Shown here: one piece after another, positions 18,722-26,299 of the stretch | Layout of the letters: every line of letters begins with the position of its first letter | How positions within the stretch are numbered: the first letter of the stretch is position 1 | Source of the DNA: Chloroflexota bacterium | GTDB lineage: Bacteria > Chloroflexota > Anaerolineae > JAAYZQ01 | Length of the DNA stretch: 42,010 nt | Assembly: GCA_018606645.1 (NCBI GenBank) | Contig: JAGVRI010000025.1 | Span: 1 to 42,010 of the forward strand | Reading direction: 5' to 3' | Made by a program: the position numbers and the translations under genes | Notes under the pieces: generated by a model | Database searches by the model: none | Told to the model about the DNA's origin: nothing | What the model saw: only the letters and a program-made list of their open reading frames with translations

Positions 18722-20926
18722 ATGAAGAAGCTATCCGTGATGATGATGGGATTGCTGTTGCTGGGCTTGGTTCTTGCCAGTTGCCGCGCGACCCCAACGC
18801 CAGAACCAAGCCCTGCTTGTCCAACCGCCCAGCCGTGTCCTGACTGCCCGACACCGGAAGCCTGCCCCCAGTGCCCCGAATGTCCGGCACCGGTCGAGTG
18901 TCCGAAGGTCGAATGTCCTGAATTGCCGACCGGCGTGACCGAGATCCCCTTTGCGGAGATGTGGGCCAAATCGGGCCATGCGGATTATGAAGCCGAGGCC
19001 TTTCGTCATTGGGACGAAGAGGACCCCAAGCAAGTGCCCCCCAGTTGCGCCAAGTGCCACAGCGAGACCGGCTACCTGGACTTTTTGGGAGTGGACGGCA
19101 CGGCAGCCGGTACAGTGGACAACGCTGCCCCGATCGGGACGGTGGTCTCGTGCATTGTTTGCCACAATCAAGCGACCGTCGCCAAGGACAGTGTTCGATT
19201 TCCTTCAGGGTCCGAGGTCGCCGGTCTGGGAGCAGAAGCCCGTTGCATGGAATGTCACCAAGGTCGCGCCTCCACAGCATCCGTTGACAAATCCATTGCC
19301 GACGCTGGTCTGGCGGACATGGATACTCCCAGCAAGGACCTGGGCTTTACCAACATCCACTACTTTGCGGCTGCGGCAACCCTGTACGGCACCCTGGCCC
19401 AGGGTGGATACCAGTACGAGGGCCAGGCGTATGATGCCAAATTCGACCACGTCGAAGGGTTTGATAGCTGCGTGGATTGCCACGACTCTCACACCCTCGA
19501 ACTGAAAACGGAAGCCTGCCGCGAATGCCATGGTGAAGGCGATCCCAAGGATTATCGCATGTACGGCTCGGCGGTCGATTATGACGGCGATGGCAACGTG
19601 CAAGAGGGTATCTATTACGAAATCGAAACCCTTCAAGAGAAGTTGTACAAGGCTATCCAGGCCTACAGTGCTGACGTTTCGGGCACGCCGATCGTCTATG
19701 ATGTGCAAGCCTATCCCTACTTCTTTATCGATAGCGACGCTGACGGCACCACGGACCCGGAAGAGGCGGTTCCCCCGAACGGTTACAACGCGTGGACGGG
19801 CCGGTTAGCCAAGGCCGCTTACAACTACCAGACCTCGATCAAGGACCCGGGCGCCTATGCCCACGGCGGTAAGTACATTATCGAGTTGCTGTACGACTCC
19901 ATTGTCAGCCTGAACGAAAAATTGTCCAGTCCCATCGACCTGTCTCAGGCTCACCGCATGGATGCCGGTCACTTTGCCTCCTCGGAAGAGGCATTCCGTC
20001 ACTGGGACGCCGAAGGAGAAGTACCCGGCACCTGCACCAAATGTCACACGGCTTCCGGTCTCCCGATGTTCCTGAAAAACGGGGTGACCATTGCGGCCAA
20101 GCCGTCCGGTGGCCTGAATTGCGCGACCTGCCACGACGATCTCAAAACCTTCACCCGTTTCGCTGTAGATGAGGTACTGTTCCCCAGCGGGGCCAACCTG
20201 GCATTGCCCAATCCGGACAATAACCTGTGCCTTGAGTGCCACCAAGGCCGTGAGTCCACCGTCAGCATGAACAAACTGATCGCGGGTCTGGAGCCCGATA
20301 CCGCATCCGATAAACTGCGCTTCCTGAACGTTCACTATTTTGCTGCCGGTGCTACCTTGTTCGGCACGGAAGCCAAGGGCGCCTACGAGTACGAAGGTAA
20401 AGAATACGCGGGCCGTAATACTCACGTTGAGCCGTTTACCACCTGCACCGAGTGCCACGACGGCCATGCACTGTCGGTGAAAGCTGAAGATTGTAGCGCG
20501 TGCCACACCAACGTCGAATCCTATGCAGACCTGAGGAACATCCGCATGTCTGCCACTGACTTTGACGGAGACGGGGACACGACCGAAGGCCTGGCCGGTG
20601 AGATTGATACCCTGCGTGAATCACTCTATGCCGCAATGCAGGCCTATGCCAAGACAACGGTGGGGATCAGCATCGTGTATGATGGCCTGCGGTATCCCTA
20701 CTTCTTTGCCGATGCGGATGGTGATGGTAAGGCTGATACGGATGACCAAGGGGCAGCCGTGCGCTTTAATACCTGGACGCCGCGCCTGCTGCAGGCGGCC
20801 TACAACTACCAGTACACCGGCAAAGACCCTGGCGCTTTCGCTCACAACGGTAAATATATCATCCAGATTCTGTATGATTCAATCGAATCAGTCGGCGGCA
20901 ATGTGAACGGATTGACACGACCATAA
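18722..20926 (+). CDS. Decaheme c-type cytochrome lipoprotein, internally duplicated
   Basis: The 734-residue exported protein has a signal peptide ending in the lipobox L-A-S-C (C21). Next is a Cys/Pro-rich linker (22-70) with eight cysteines that are not haem sites. Two homologous halves (about 80-395 and 405-730) follow, each with five CxxCH motifs, ten haems in all: CAKCH, CIVCH, CMECH, CVDCH, CRECH, then CTKCH, CATCH, CLECH, CTECH, CSACH. Each half also carries two EF-hand-like acidic loops (DYDGDGNVQEG, DSDADGTTD; DFDGDGDTTEG, DADGDGKAD), so four calcium sites are likely. The expected role is electron transfer outside the membrane, possibly to an extracellular acceptor. ATG 18722 follows GGAGGGGACAAAGC. 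It precedes the 19-haem gene but ends at its own terminator. Confidence 0.93.
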   Translation: MKKLSVMMMGLLLLGLVLASCRATPTPEPSPACPTAQPCPDCPTPEACPQCPECPAPVECPKVECPELPTGVTEIPFAEMWAKSGHADYEAEAFRHWDEEDPKQVPPSCAKCHSETGYLDFLGVDGTAAGTVDNAAPIGTVVSCIVCHNQATVAKDSVRFPSGSEVAGLGAEARCMECHQGRASTASVDKSIADAGLADMDTPSKDLGFTNIHYFAAAATLYGTLAQGGYQYEGQAYDAKFDHVEGFDSCVDCHDSHTLELKTEACRECHGEGDPKDYRMYGSAVDYDGDGNVQEGIYYEIETLQEKLYKAIQAYSADVSGTPIVYDVQAYPYFFIDSDADGTTDPEEAVPPNGYNAWTGRLAKAAYNYQTSIKDPGAYAHGGKYIIELLYDSIVSLNEKLSSPIDLSQAHRMDAGHFASSEEAFRHWDAEGEVPGTCTKCHTASGLPMFLKNGVTIAAKPSGGLNCATCHDDLKTFTRFAVDEVLFPSGANLALPNPDNNLCLECHQGRESTVSMNKLIAGLEPDTASDKLRFLNVHYFAAGATLFGTEAKGAYEYEGKEYAGRNTHVEPFTTCTECHDGHALSVKAEDCSACHTNVESYADLRNIRMSATDFDGDGDTTEGLAGEIDTLRESLYAAMQAYAKTTVGISIVYDGLRYPYFFADADGDGKADTDDQGAAVRFNTWTPRLLQAAYNYQYTGKDPGAFAHNGKYIIQILYDSIESVGGNVNGLTRP

Positions 20927-20945
20927 CGGAATGATGGGCCACCCG

Positions 20946-20975
20946 GGGGCGGGTTCTGGAACCCGCCCCTGCTTT
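20946..20975 (+). terminator. Intrinsic terminator after the decaheme gene
   Basis: A 10-bp GC-rich stem pairs 20946-20955 with 20960-20969, the loop is CTGG, and TGCTTTT follows. Confidence 0.85.
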
Positions 20976-21031
20976 TCGCCTCTGCTCGGCCTGATACCTT
21001 TTGTCGCAGCTCCTTGTCAATCTTCTGAGCG

Positions 21032-21060
21032 TTGACATTTCATTCCGCTTCGGGTACAAT
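21032..21060 (+). promoter_or_regulatory. Promoter of the 19-haem cytochrome gene
   Basis: Perfect -35 TTGACA at 21032-21037, a 17-bp spacer, and -10 TACAAT at 21055-21060. Confidence 0.8.
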
Positions 21061-21114
21061 GGTCTGGTAAGAAATTTGTAAATGTCCGGTGGCAACGGAG
21101 CACGTGGAGGTGAG

Positions 21115-23178
21115 ATGTCCGAATTATCTGGGAACATAGACAAAAGTGGCTCCCGGAGAGGGACCATATGGCGAACTCTGCTGACTGGTTTTGCCTTTAT
21201 CCTCGGTTTTGTCGTGCTGGGCATCATTGCCATCCAGGCATGGGAATATTCGAACAGTGTCTCGTTCTGCAGCGATGTCTGCCATGACGTCCACCCTGAA
21301 GAACCATCGGCCTACCAGGACTTTTACCACGCCAGCGTCAAATGTACGGAATGTCATACAGGCCGGGTAAGTACTTTGCAAGCGGTCGTCCTCAAGGCGA
21401 GCCATTTCCGGCATCTGCCGGCGGTGATCATGAACCGGTACGAGCGACCTCTGGAGTCGGCAACAATGCGTCCGGCCAATGAATCATGTGAGCGCTGCCA
21501 CTGGCCGCCCGCATTCCACGGCGATACGGTGAGGGAGATCAAGCGTTTCTTGCCGGACGAGAACAATACGGAGAAGCGCACCTATTTGATCCTCAAGACG
21601 GGGGCTGGCACCCGGGAGCAGGGGTTGGGATTTGGCATCCACTGGCACATTACCAGCCGGGTTGAGTATATCGCCACTGACGAGCGAAAACAGGCGATCC
21701 GTTGGGTGCGTAGCACCTTACCTGATGGCCGGACGGTCGAATACAATGACGTGACCAATCCTCTGAGCCCGGAAGAGATCGCCACGGCGCCCAAGCGGGT
21801 GATGGACTGTGTAGACTGTCATAATCGGATGGGACATCCTTTTCCCTCACCGGAGGATCTGGTCGACGAGGCCCTGGCAGGGAGGAGACTAAATACCGAT
21901 CTGCCTTATGCCAAAAAGGAGTTGCTGGCCCTGCTTAACAATAATTACACCAACCGTGAGGCAGCCCTGCAGACCGTCGCTTCGTTCAAAGAGACGTATA
22001 TGACCACTTACCCCGAGGTCGCGGCCAGCCGGGCCGACGACATCGCACAGGCGCAAGAACTAGCCCAGGAGTTCATCACGCGCCTGGTATTCGAGGAGCC
22101 AGGCGTCACCTGGAGATCGTTTCCGGACAATAGCAAGCACAAAGACTTTCCTGGTTGCTTTCGTTGCCATGACGGCAAGCACCTCAGTGCCGAGGGAGAG
22201 TCGATTCGCCTGCACTGTAACATCTGCCACAGCATCCCGGTGACCGTTTCAGGGAGCGATCGGCCGCCCCAGATGCCAGTGGCTTATATCCAGGAGCCAT
22301 CCTCACATCTGGAAACAAATTTTATCGCCGATCATCGCTTCCAGGCCAACAGCGTCTGCACCGAGTGCCATGGCGAGGTTGCGTTTGGCAATGATGATTC
22401 CAGCTTTTGTGCCAACTCGGCCTGCCACGGACGAGCCTGGCCGATGGTCAATTTGGACGCTGCCTTCCCCCACCCCATCCCGTTGGAAGGCAAGCATGCC
22501 CAGGTATGGTGCCACAATTGTCACAACGGGGTGGAAAAGCCAGAATACCGATGTGCAAACTGTCACCAGCCGCCGGCGCAACCTCACTTTGGTGACCGGT
22601 GCGAAGAATGTCACACTCCAGCCGGGTTTGAGCAAGTTGTCCTCACCAGCTTTGTCCACCCAGTGCCCCTCGAAGGCGCCCACGCCAGTATCAATTGTAC
22701 CGCTTGCCACACCGGGAGCCAGAAACCTGTCTATGAGTGCGCCAGTTGCCATCAGCCACCCAGCACACCTCACTTCGGACCGAATTGCGGGGAATGCCAT
22801 ACCCCGGCCGGCTTTAAGGGTGCCACTCTGCCGCCGGAGTTGCACCCTGTGCCGCTGGTGGGAGCCCACCTGCAAGCGACTTGCAGTACATGCCATGCCG
22901 AGGGCAGGCCAACGCCAGAGTATGTCTGCAGCAACTGTCATACGCCGCCAGCGCAGCACCTGGAAGGCAGGTGCGACATCTGTCATACGCCGGATGGGTG
23001 GGTGGAGTCAGCCGCTCGCATCGTGGCTCTGGCATCCAAGATCAGTCACGAACTCGAGGGGCGCGAGAACTGTCTCGTGTGTCACGATCCGCAGGGAGAG
23101 ATCAGACCAGCACCCCTTGGCCACATCAAGTACGTCAATGCGCAGTGCATTCTCTGCCACAAGGCTGAAGAAGATTGA
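21115..23178 (+). CDS. Membrane-anchored multiheme cytochrome c with 19 candidate haem sites, NapC/NirT-like N-terminus
   Basis: The 687-residue protein has one N-terminal membrane anchor (about 20-42), then a NapC/NirT-like first haem region starting with the variant CSDVCH (C-x3-C-H). I count 17 CxxCH motifs, that one C-x3-CH and one C-x4-CH (CANSACH), 19 sites in all. The last third is a tandem array of modules of about 58 residues built from HPVPLEGAHA, CxxCHxG, CASCHQPP and ECHTPAGF. NapC-type anchors oxidise quinols, so the protein may take electrons from the quinone pool and wire them outward through its own haem chain (inference). ATG 21115 is chosen over ATG 21082 because GGAGGTGAG precedes it. 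It lies between the decaheme gene and a polytopic membrane protein. Confidence 0.92.
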   Translation: MSELSGNIDKSGSRRGTIWRTLLTGFAFILGFVVLGIIAIQAWEYSNSVSFCSDVCHDVHPEEPSAYQDFYHASVKCTECHTGRVSTLQAVVLKASHFRHLPAVIMNRYERPLESATMRPANESCERCHWPPAFHGDTVREIKRFLPDENNTEKRTYLILKTGAGTREQGLGFGIHWHITSRVEYIATDERKQAIRWVRSTLPDGRTVEYNDVTNPLSPEEIATAPKRVMDCVDCHNRMGHPFPSPEDLVDEALAGRRLNTDLPYAKKELLALLNNNYTNREAALQTVASFKETYMTTYPEVAASRADDIAQAQELAQEFITRLVFEEPGVTWRSFPDNSKHKDFPGCFRCHDGKHLSAEGESIRLHCNICHSIPVTVSGSDRPPQMPVAYIQEPSSHLETNFIADHRFQANSVCTECHGEVAFGNDDSSFCANSACHGRAWPMVNLDAAFPHPIPLEGKHAQVWCHNCHNGVEKPEYRCANCHQPPAQPHFGDRCEECHTPAGFEQVVLTSFVHPVPLEGAHASINCTACHTGSQKPVYECASCHQPPSTPHFGPNCGECHTPAGFKGATLPPELHPVPLVGAHLQATCSTCHAEGRPTPEYVCSNCHTPPAQHLEGRCDICHTPDGWVESAARIVALASKISHELEGRENCLVCHDPQGEIRPAPLGHIKYVNAQCILCHKAEED

Positions 23179-23204
23179 TTCTTGTAGCTGAGCGGCCAAG
23201 ATAC

Positions 23205-23239
23205 TTGAGGGCCCGGGGCCAGCGCTCCCAGGCTCTTTC
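23205..23239 (+). terminator. Intrinsic terminator after the 19-haem gene
   Basis: GC-rich imperfect stem around the loop region GGCCAGCG, followed by CTCTTTC. It is near-identical in sequence to the terminator at 16191-16222. The stem contains a bulge, so strength is uncertain. Confidence 0.65.
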
Positions 23240-23287
23240 ATCCCCTGGCTTGTGGGCGTGCCTGTCATTTTAATTTTCCGGAACAGT

Positions 23288-23316
23288 TTGACAAATCCCA
23301 GTGCGCAGTGTAGAAT
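23288..23316 (+). promoter_or_regulatory. Promoter of the polytopic membrane protein gene
   Basis: -35 TTGACA at 23288-23293, a 17-bp spacer, and -10 TAGAAT at 23311-23316. GGAGGAAG follows just before ATG 23338. Confidence 0.8.
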
Positions 23317-23337
23317 GGCTACCCTGGAGGAAGAGCC

Positions 23338-24147
23338 ATGTTCTACCATGAGCGAGCCAACGTGGTGGCGACGTTGGTCGTGTTGGGCCTGATTTTGATG
23401 ACGTTCTTGCGATTCCCGACCTGGACGTACAACCTCACCGTACTGGGGTCGCCGCTCACTCTCTCCCTCACGCAAACCGTGTTAATGGCCGCTTTGTTGG
23501 TGGGGATGACCTGCGCCGGCACCGATGTGATCGTGCGTTCCCACCCAACGGCGCAGCGGATCGAGGCTCGATATAGCTTCGTGACCTGGACGCTACCGGC
23601 CCTCACCGTGCTTACGGCGACGGTTTTGATCCCCCAAGCTCCGACGCAACTCTATCAATGGCTTGGCTATGTCGTCACCGGCCTGGTCCTGATTCTGATC
23701 ATCAGCGCAGAGTATTACACGGTGGACCCGACCGAAAGCCGTTACCTGGCGGCGCGGTTTATTCTGAACGGTTGGGCCTATCTGCTCGCTGCGCTTCTGT
23801 TTGTCTTGATCTATTCGGCCAAGACCCGGAGTTTGCTTTCGGCCACCGGGGTCACAGTGGTCAGCACCCTGCTCGCTCTGGAGTTCCTTCGGGGTGCGGG
23901 ACGGGAGTTTGCCCGTACTGCCCTCTATGCGGTCATTGCCGGCCTGTGTACCGGCGAGATCATCTGGGCCATGAATTACTGGCGCATTTCGGGTGTGACG
24001 GGCGGGCTGATCTTGCTCCTGGGGTTTTATGTAACCGCCGGGCTGGCCAGCCAACAACTCCAGGGCCGCCTCACCCGGCAGGTCCTGGTCGAGTACGCGG
24101 CGGTCGCACTGATCGGTCTGGCGATCCTCCTCCGCTTTGGACCGTAA
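23338..24147 (+). CDS. Polytopic membrane protein with about nine membrane segments, function unknown
   Basis: The 269-residue protein is almost entirely hydrophobic. Predicted segments lie near 9-26, 40-61, 81-99, 107-127, 136-160, 165-185, 191-214, 220-241 and 249-267. I see no haem, metal or nucleotide motif; the loop E-Y-Y-T-V-D-P-T-E-S-R is the most distinctive soluble stretch. It may belong to an uncharacterised membrane family seen in Chloroflexota, but I cannot confirm this. It has its own promoter and ribosome binding site (GGAGGAAG). It follows the cytochrome genes, so a role with them is possible but unproven. Confidence 0.8.
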   Translation: MFYHERANVVATLVVLGLILMTFLRFPTWTYNLTVLGSPLTLSLTQTVLMAALLVGMTCAGTDVIVRSHPTAQRIEARYSFVTWTLPALTVLTATVLIPQAPTQLYQWLGYVVTGLVLILIISAEYYTVDPTESRYLAARFILNGWAYLLAALLFVLIYSAKTRSLLSATGVTVVSTLLALEFLRGAGREFARTALYAVIAGLCTGEIIWAMNYWRISGVTGGLILLLGFYVTAGLASQQLQGRLTRQVLVEYAAVALIGLAILLRFGP

Positions 24148-24167
24148 AGGTGTGGGTGGATGACCGG

Positions 24168-24305
24168 TAGGGCTGTTGAAGTCCAGCACTCAATGGGAGT
24201 GGAGGCTTCAGCCGGAACGGAACCACGCAGAATCCAGCTAAAGCTTCCACTCCTGGGCCATTCCACAAAGCCGCATCGGGCTTGGCCACCTACTTTGCAC
24301 CAGCC
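24168..24305 (+). mobile_element. MITE-like dispersed repeat, copy A
   Basis: About 135 bp, non-coding, with imperfect inverted ends (GGCTGTTGAAG on the left; the right end read in reverse is GGCTGGTGCAAAG). An internal 13-bp hairpin pairs 24196-24208 with 24241-24253. The element is flanked by a perfect 12-bp direct repeat, GTGGATGACCGG, at 24156-24167 and 24306-24317, which resembles a target-site duplication. A second copy in opposite orientation lies at 41755-41887. About 100 of 126 aligned positions agree by eye, with almost no gaps. Confidence 0.7.
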
Positions 24306-24325
24306 GTGGATGACCGGGGATCGGT

Positions 24326-24354
24326 TTGACAAGCGGCCCAAGGTGGGCTAGAAT
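24326..24354 (+). promoter_or_regulatory. Promoter of tRNA-Arg
   Basis: Perfect -35 TTGACA at 24326-24331, a 17-bp spacer, and -10 TAGAAT at 24349-24354. It lies just outside the right direct repeat of the MITE-like element. Confidence 0.8.
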
Positions 24355-24367
24355 ATGGTCAGGAGGA

Positions 24368-24440
24368 GCCCCCATAGCTCAGTGGACAGAGCAACTGCCT
24401 TCTAAGCAGTGGGTCGCAGGTTCGAATCCTGCTGGGGGTG
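24368..24440 (+). tRNA. tRNA-Arg (UCU anticodon)
   Basis: Plus-strand cloverleaf. Acceptor GCCCCCA (24368-24374) pairs with 24433-24439, with one G-U at the first pair. Anticodon loop CTTCTAA gives UCU. T-arm GCAGGTTCGAATCCTGC. Discriminator G; CCA not encoded. No clear terminator follows. The stretch 24441-24592 holds no gene that I can support. Confidence 0.97.
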
Positions 24441-24592
24441 TATAATCCTGCCCATTCTAACCCTTTCTTGCTGTTTCAGCCTCCATGAGTCGGCCCGCCC
24501 GACCAGGCCAGCCGGCCTGAAATGCTGTATTGCGGCAAAAACCAAAAACCCTCTGCCGATTGCTTCGCTGGTGAATGAGGCGCGCCGAAACC

Positions 24593-25615
24593 TCACGGCC
24601 GTTCTCGATCCCGGCGTACCTTCTCCAGACAGGCGGATTCCAGGTCAATGCCGGTGTGGTTGGCAAGTTTCAACAGGTACGCCAGACAATCGGCCAGTTC
24701 GGACTCGAGCGCCTGTCCGCGCCTGTGTAATGCGAGCCGTCGCGCCTCCGCTGCCGACAGCCCCTGGCTTACCATGGTTTCCTCCTCGATCCAGAGCTGG
24801 GCCAATTCGCGCCCCAGATTCCCTACCTCTTCGCCCAGGCGAAGGTAGTTAAAGTAGACATTGGCATTAAAGCCTTTAGCCCTGTCCAGTTCGCCGTGGA
24901 ACCGTTGCCAGTCGGCCAGCGGCCGCCCCTGAACCGGCCATCCTTCCGCCGAGAGGATCTCGAACTGGGGCAACGGCTGCTGGAAGACCCCTGCCCGCAG
25001 GGCGCTCCGCAGCCGGTCCAGGATGTATTGAAAATCCTCCGCATTGGCCACAAAGTTGAGGGAGTTGGTGTCAATGACCAGCACCGGCACCTCTCGATGG
25101 GCGGTGAAATACTCCTCGTACGCCTGCCGCAGCGCTTCTATATACCCCCGGTCCATGTTGCGCTCGTACGGCCGGTCCCGCTGAGCAATCCGCGCCATCA
25201 GCACATCGGTATCAGCTTGTAGATAGACGATCAGATCCGGGTTCGGAATGTGCTCCGTCAGCGCGGTATGGATCTGCTGATAGATGTCCCATTCATCGCC
25301 GCTCAGATTCAACCGGGCAAAGAGTTGATCTTTGGCAAACATATAGTCGGTGATCAGCGGTCGGGTTCTCAATAACGGCACGATCTTTTGCTGCTGTTGG
25401 CGGTACCGGCTCAGCAAAAAGAACATCTGGGTTTGAAAGGCATACTGGGCGCGAGATTCATAGAACTTGGTCAGAAAGGGGTTTTCCTCAAACACCTCCA
25501 ACACCAGGTGGGCGGAAAAATGGTCCCGGAGCATCCGCGCCAGGGTGGTTTTGCCCACTCCGATCGCCCCCTCAATGACCAGATACCAGGCGGGTTCGAC
25601 TGTCGGTTGGGTCAA
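24593..25615 (-). CDS. Deoxynucleoside kinase fused to a MazG-like pyrophosphohydrolase domain
   Basis: This 340-residue two-domain protein opens with a deoxyribonucleoside kinase of the dGK/dAK type (about 10-215): P-loop GAIGVGKT (16-23), an FEENPFLTKFY substrate segment and a DRPYERNMDR lid. The C-terminal part (about 245-340) looks like an all-alpha NTP pyrophosphatase of the MazG group. It has the helix pairs G-E-E-V-G-N-L-G-R-E-L and E-L-A-D-C-L-A-Y-L-L followed by T-G-I-D-L-E-S-A. One position of the usual EExxE metal motif is N, so activity of that domain is uncertain. The fusion suggests salvage of deoxynucleosides combined with removal of aberrant nucleotides. TTG 25615 is the start, preceded by AAGGAG. 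Confidence 0.85.
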   Translation of the reverse strand: MTQPTVEPAWYLVIEGAIGVGKTTLARMLRDHFSAHLVLEVFEENPFLTKFYESRAQYAFQTQMFFLLSRYRQQQQKIVPLLRTRPLITDYMFAKDQLFARLNLSGDEWDIYQQIHTALTEHIPNPDLIVYLQADTDVLMARIAQRDRPYERNMDRGYIEALRQAYEEYFTAHREVPVLVIDTNSLNFVANAEDFQYILDRLRSALRAGVFQQPLPQFEILSAEGWPVQGRPLADWQRFHGELDRAKGFNANVYFNYLRLGEEVGNLGRELAQLWIEEETMVSQGLSAAEARRLALHRRGQALESELADCLAYLLKLANHTGIDLESACLEKVRRDRERP

Positions 25616-25649
25616 GGCAAACTCCTTACCATATGATCAGCTATCCACG

Positions 25650-25678
25650 ATTGTACCTCAAAAGCTGGTTCCGGGCAA
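25650..25678 (-). promoter_or_regulatory. Promoter of the kinase-MazG fusion gene
   Basis: -35 TTGCCC (complement of 25673-25678), a 17-bp spacer, and -10 TACAAT (complement of 25650-25655). Confidence 0.65.
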
Positions 25679-25709
25679 AATGACCCGCTGGAGCCACCAC
25701 CAGGGCCAG

Positions 25710-25738
25710 TTGCCTTTTCCGTGGAGTCGTGATATAAA
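25710..25738 (+). promoter_or_regulatory. Promoter of the zinc-ribbon genes
   Basis: -35 TTGCCT at 25710-25715, a 17-bp spacer ending in TGA, and -10 TATAAA at 25733-25738. The first in-frame ATG (25738) overlaps this -10 box and so cannot be on the transcript. Confidence 0.7.
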
Positions 25739-25794
25739 TGGAAACTCGAAGGAACAAAACGGTCAGTTCGAATTCTACCACCAAGGATGTGGCA

Positions 25795-26259
25795 ATGACG
25801 AAAGATGCCCTGGATCCGATCTTTGATTCTGGCTCCGACGTAGAGACCCGTTGCCCCGAATGCGGAGCCAGCATGGACGCAGAGGACACGGTCTGTCCTC
25901 AGTGTGGAGCCGAGTTCGGTTTCTATTGCCCGGTTTGCGACCGGGAGATCTCAGCCGAGGACACGGTCTGCCCCCATTGCGGAGCTGAACTGGGCGAGGG
26001 TTTTGAGGACGAGGAGCCGGTAGAGCGCGTCAGTTTCTGCACGGTGTGTGGCCAGCCCATTGATGAGGACGACGAAGAGTGCCCCTCTTGCGGGGCCGAC
26101 CTATGTCCCGACTGTGGTACCGCCCTGGGCCCAGATGAGGTCATCTGCCCGCACTGTGGCGCTCAGTTTACCTTCTCCTGCCCGAACTGCGATGAGGAAC
26201 TGCCCGCAGATGCCGAGGTCTGCCCCCATTGTGGGTACGAGTTCGTGGACGCCGGGTAA
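25795..26259 (+). CDS. Acidic protein of five tandem zinc ribbons
   Basis: The 154-residue protein contains ten C-P-x-C-type knuckles (mostly CPxCG, plus CTVCG) in register, which is five treble-clef-like zinc ribbons separated by acidic loops (AEDTVCPHC, DEDDEECPSC). It has no signal peptide, membrane segment or enzymatic domain. Such arrays act as protein- or nucleic-acid-binding adaptors in other families; here the partner is unknown. ATG 25795 is taken as start because AAGGA lies 7 nt upstream. The longer frame from 25738 would begin inside the promoter. A larger relative follows after a short gap, probably in the same transcript. Confidence 0.85.
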   Translation: MTKDALDPIFDSGSDVETRCPECGASMDAEDTVCPQCGAEFGFYCPVCDREISAEDTVCPHCGAELGEGFEDEEPVERVSFCTVCGQPIDEDDEECPSCGADLCPDCGTALGPDEVICPHCGAQFTFSCPNCDEELPADAEVCPHCGYEFVDAG

Positions 26260-26299
26260 CCGCGCAAGGATCGAACTTGCCGTGCCCCACGCCGATTCG

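Noticed and set aside
25738..25794. Longer N-terminus of the five-ribbon zinc protein
   Set aside because: Its ATG lies inside the -10 box of the only promoter seen, so it would not be transcribed.
26048..26299. N-terminal extension of the 12-ribbon zinc protein
   Set aside because: It overlaps the five-ribbon gene in another frame and contains none of the cysteine pattern, so the real start is at 26282 or 26300.
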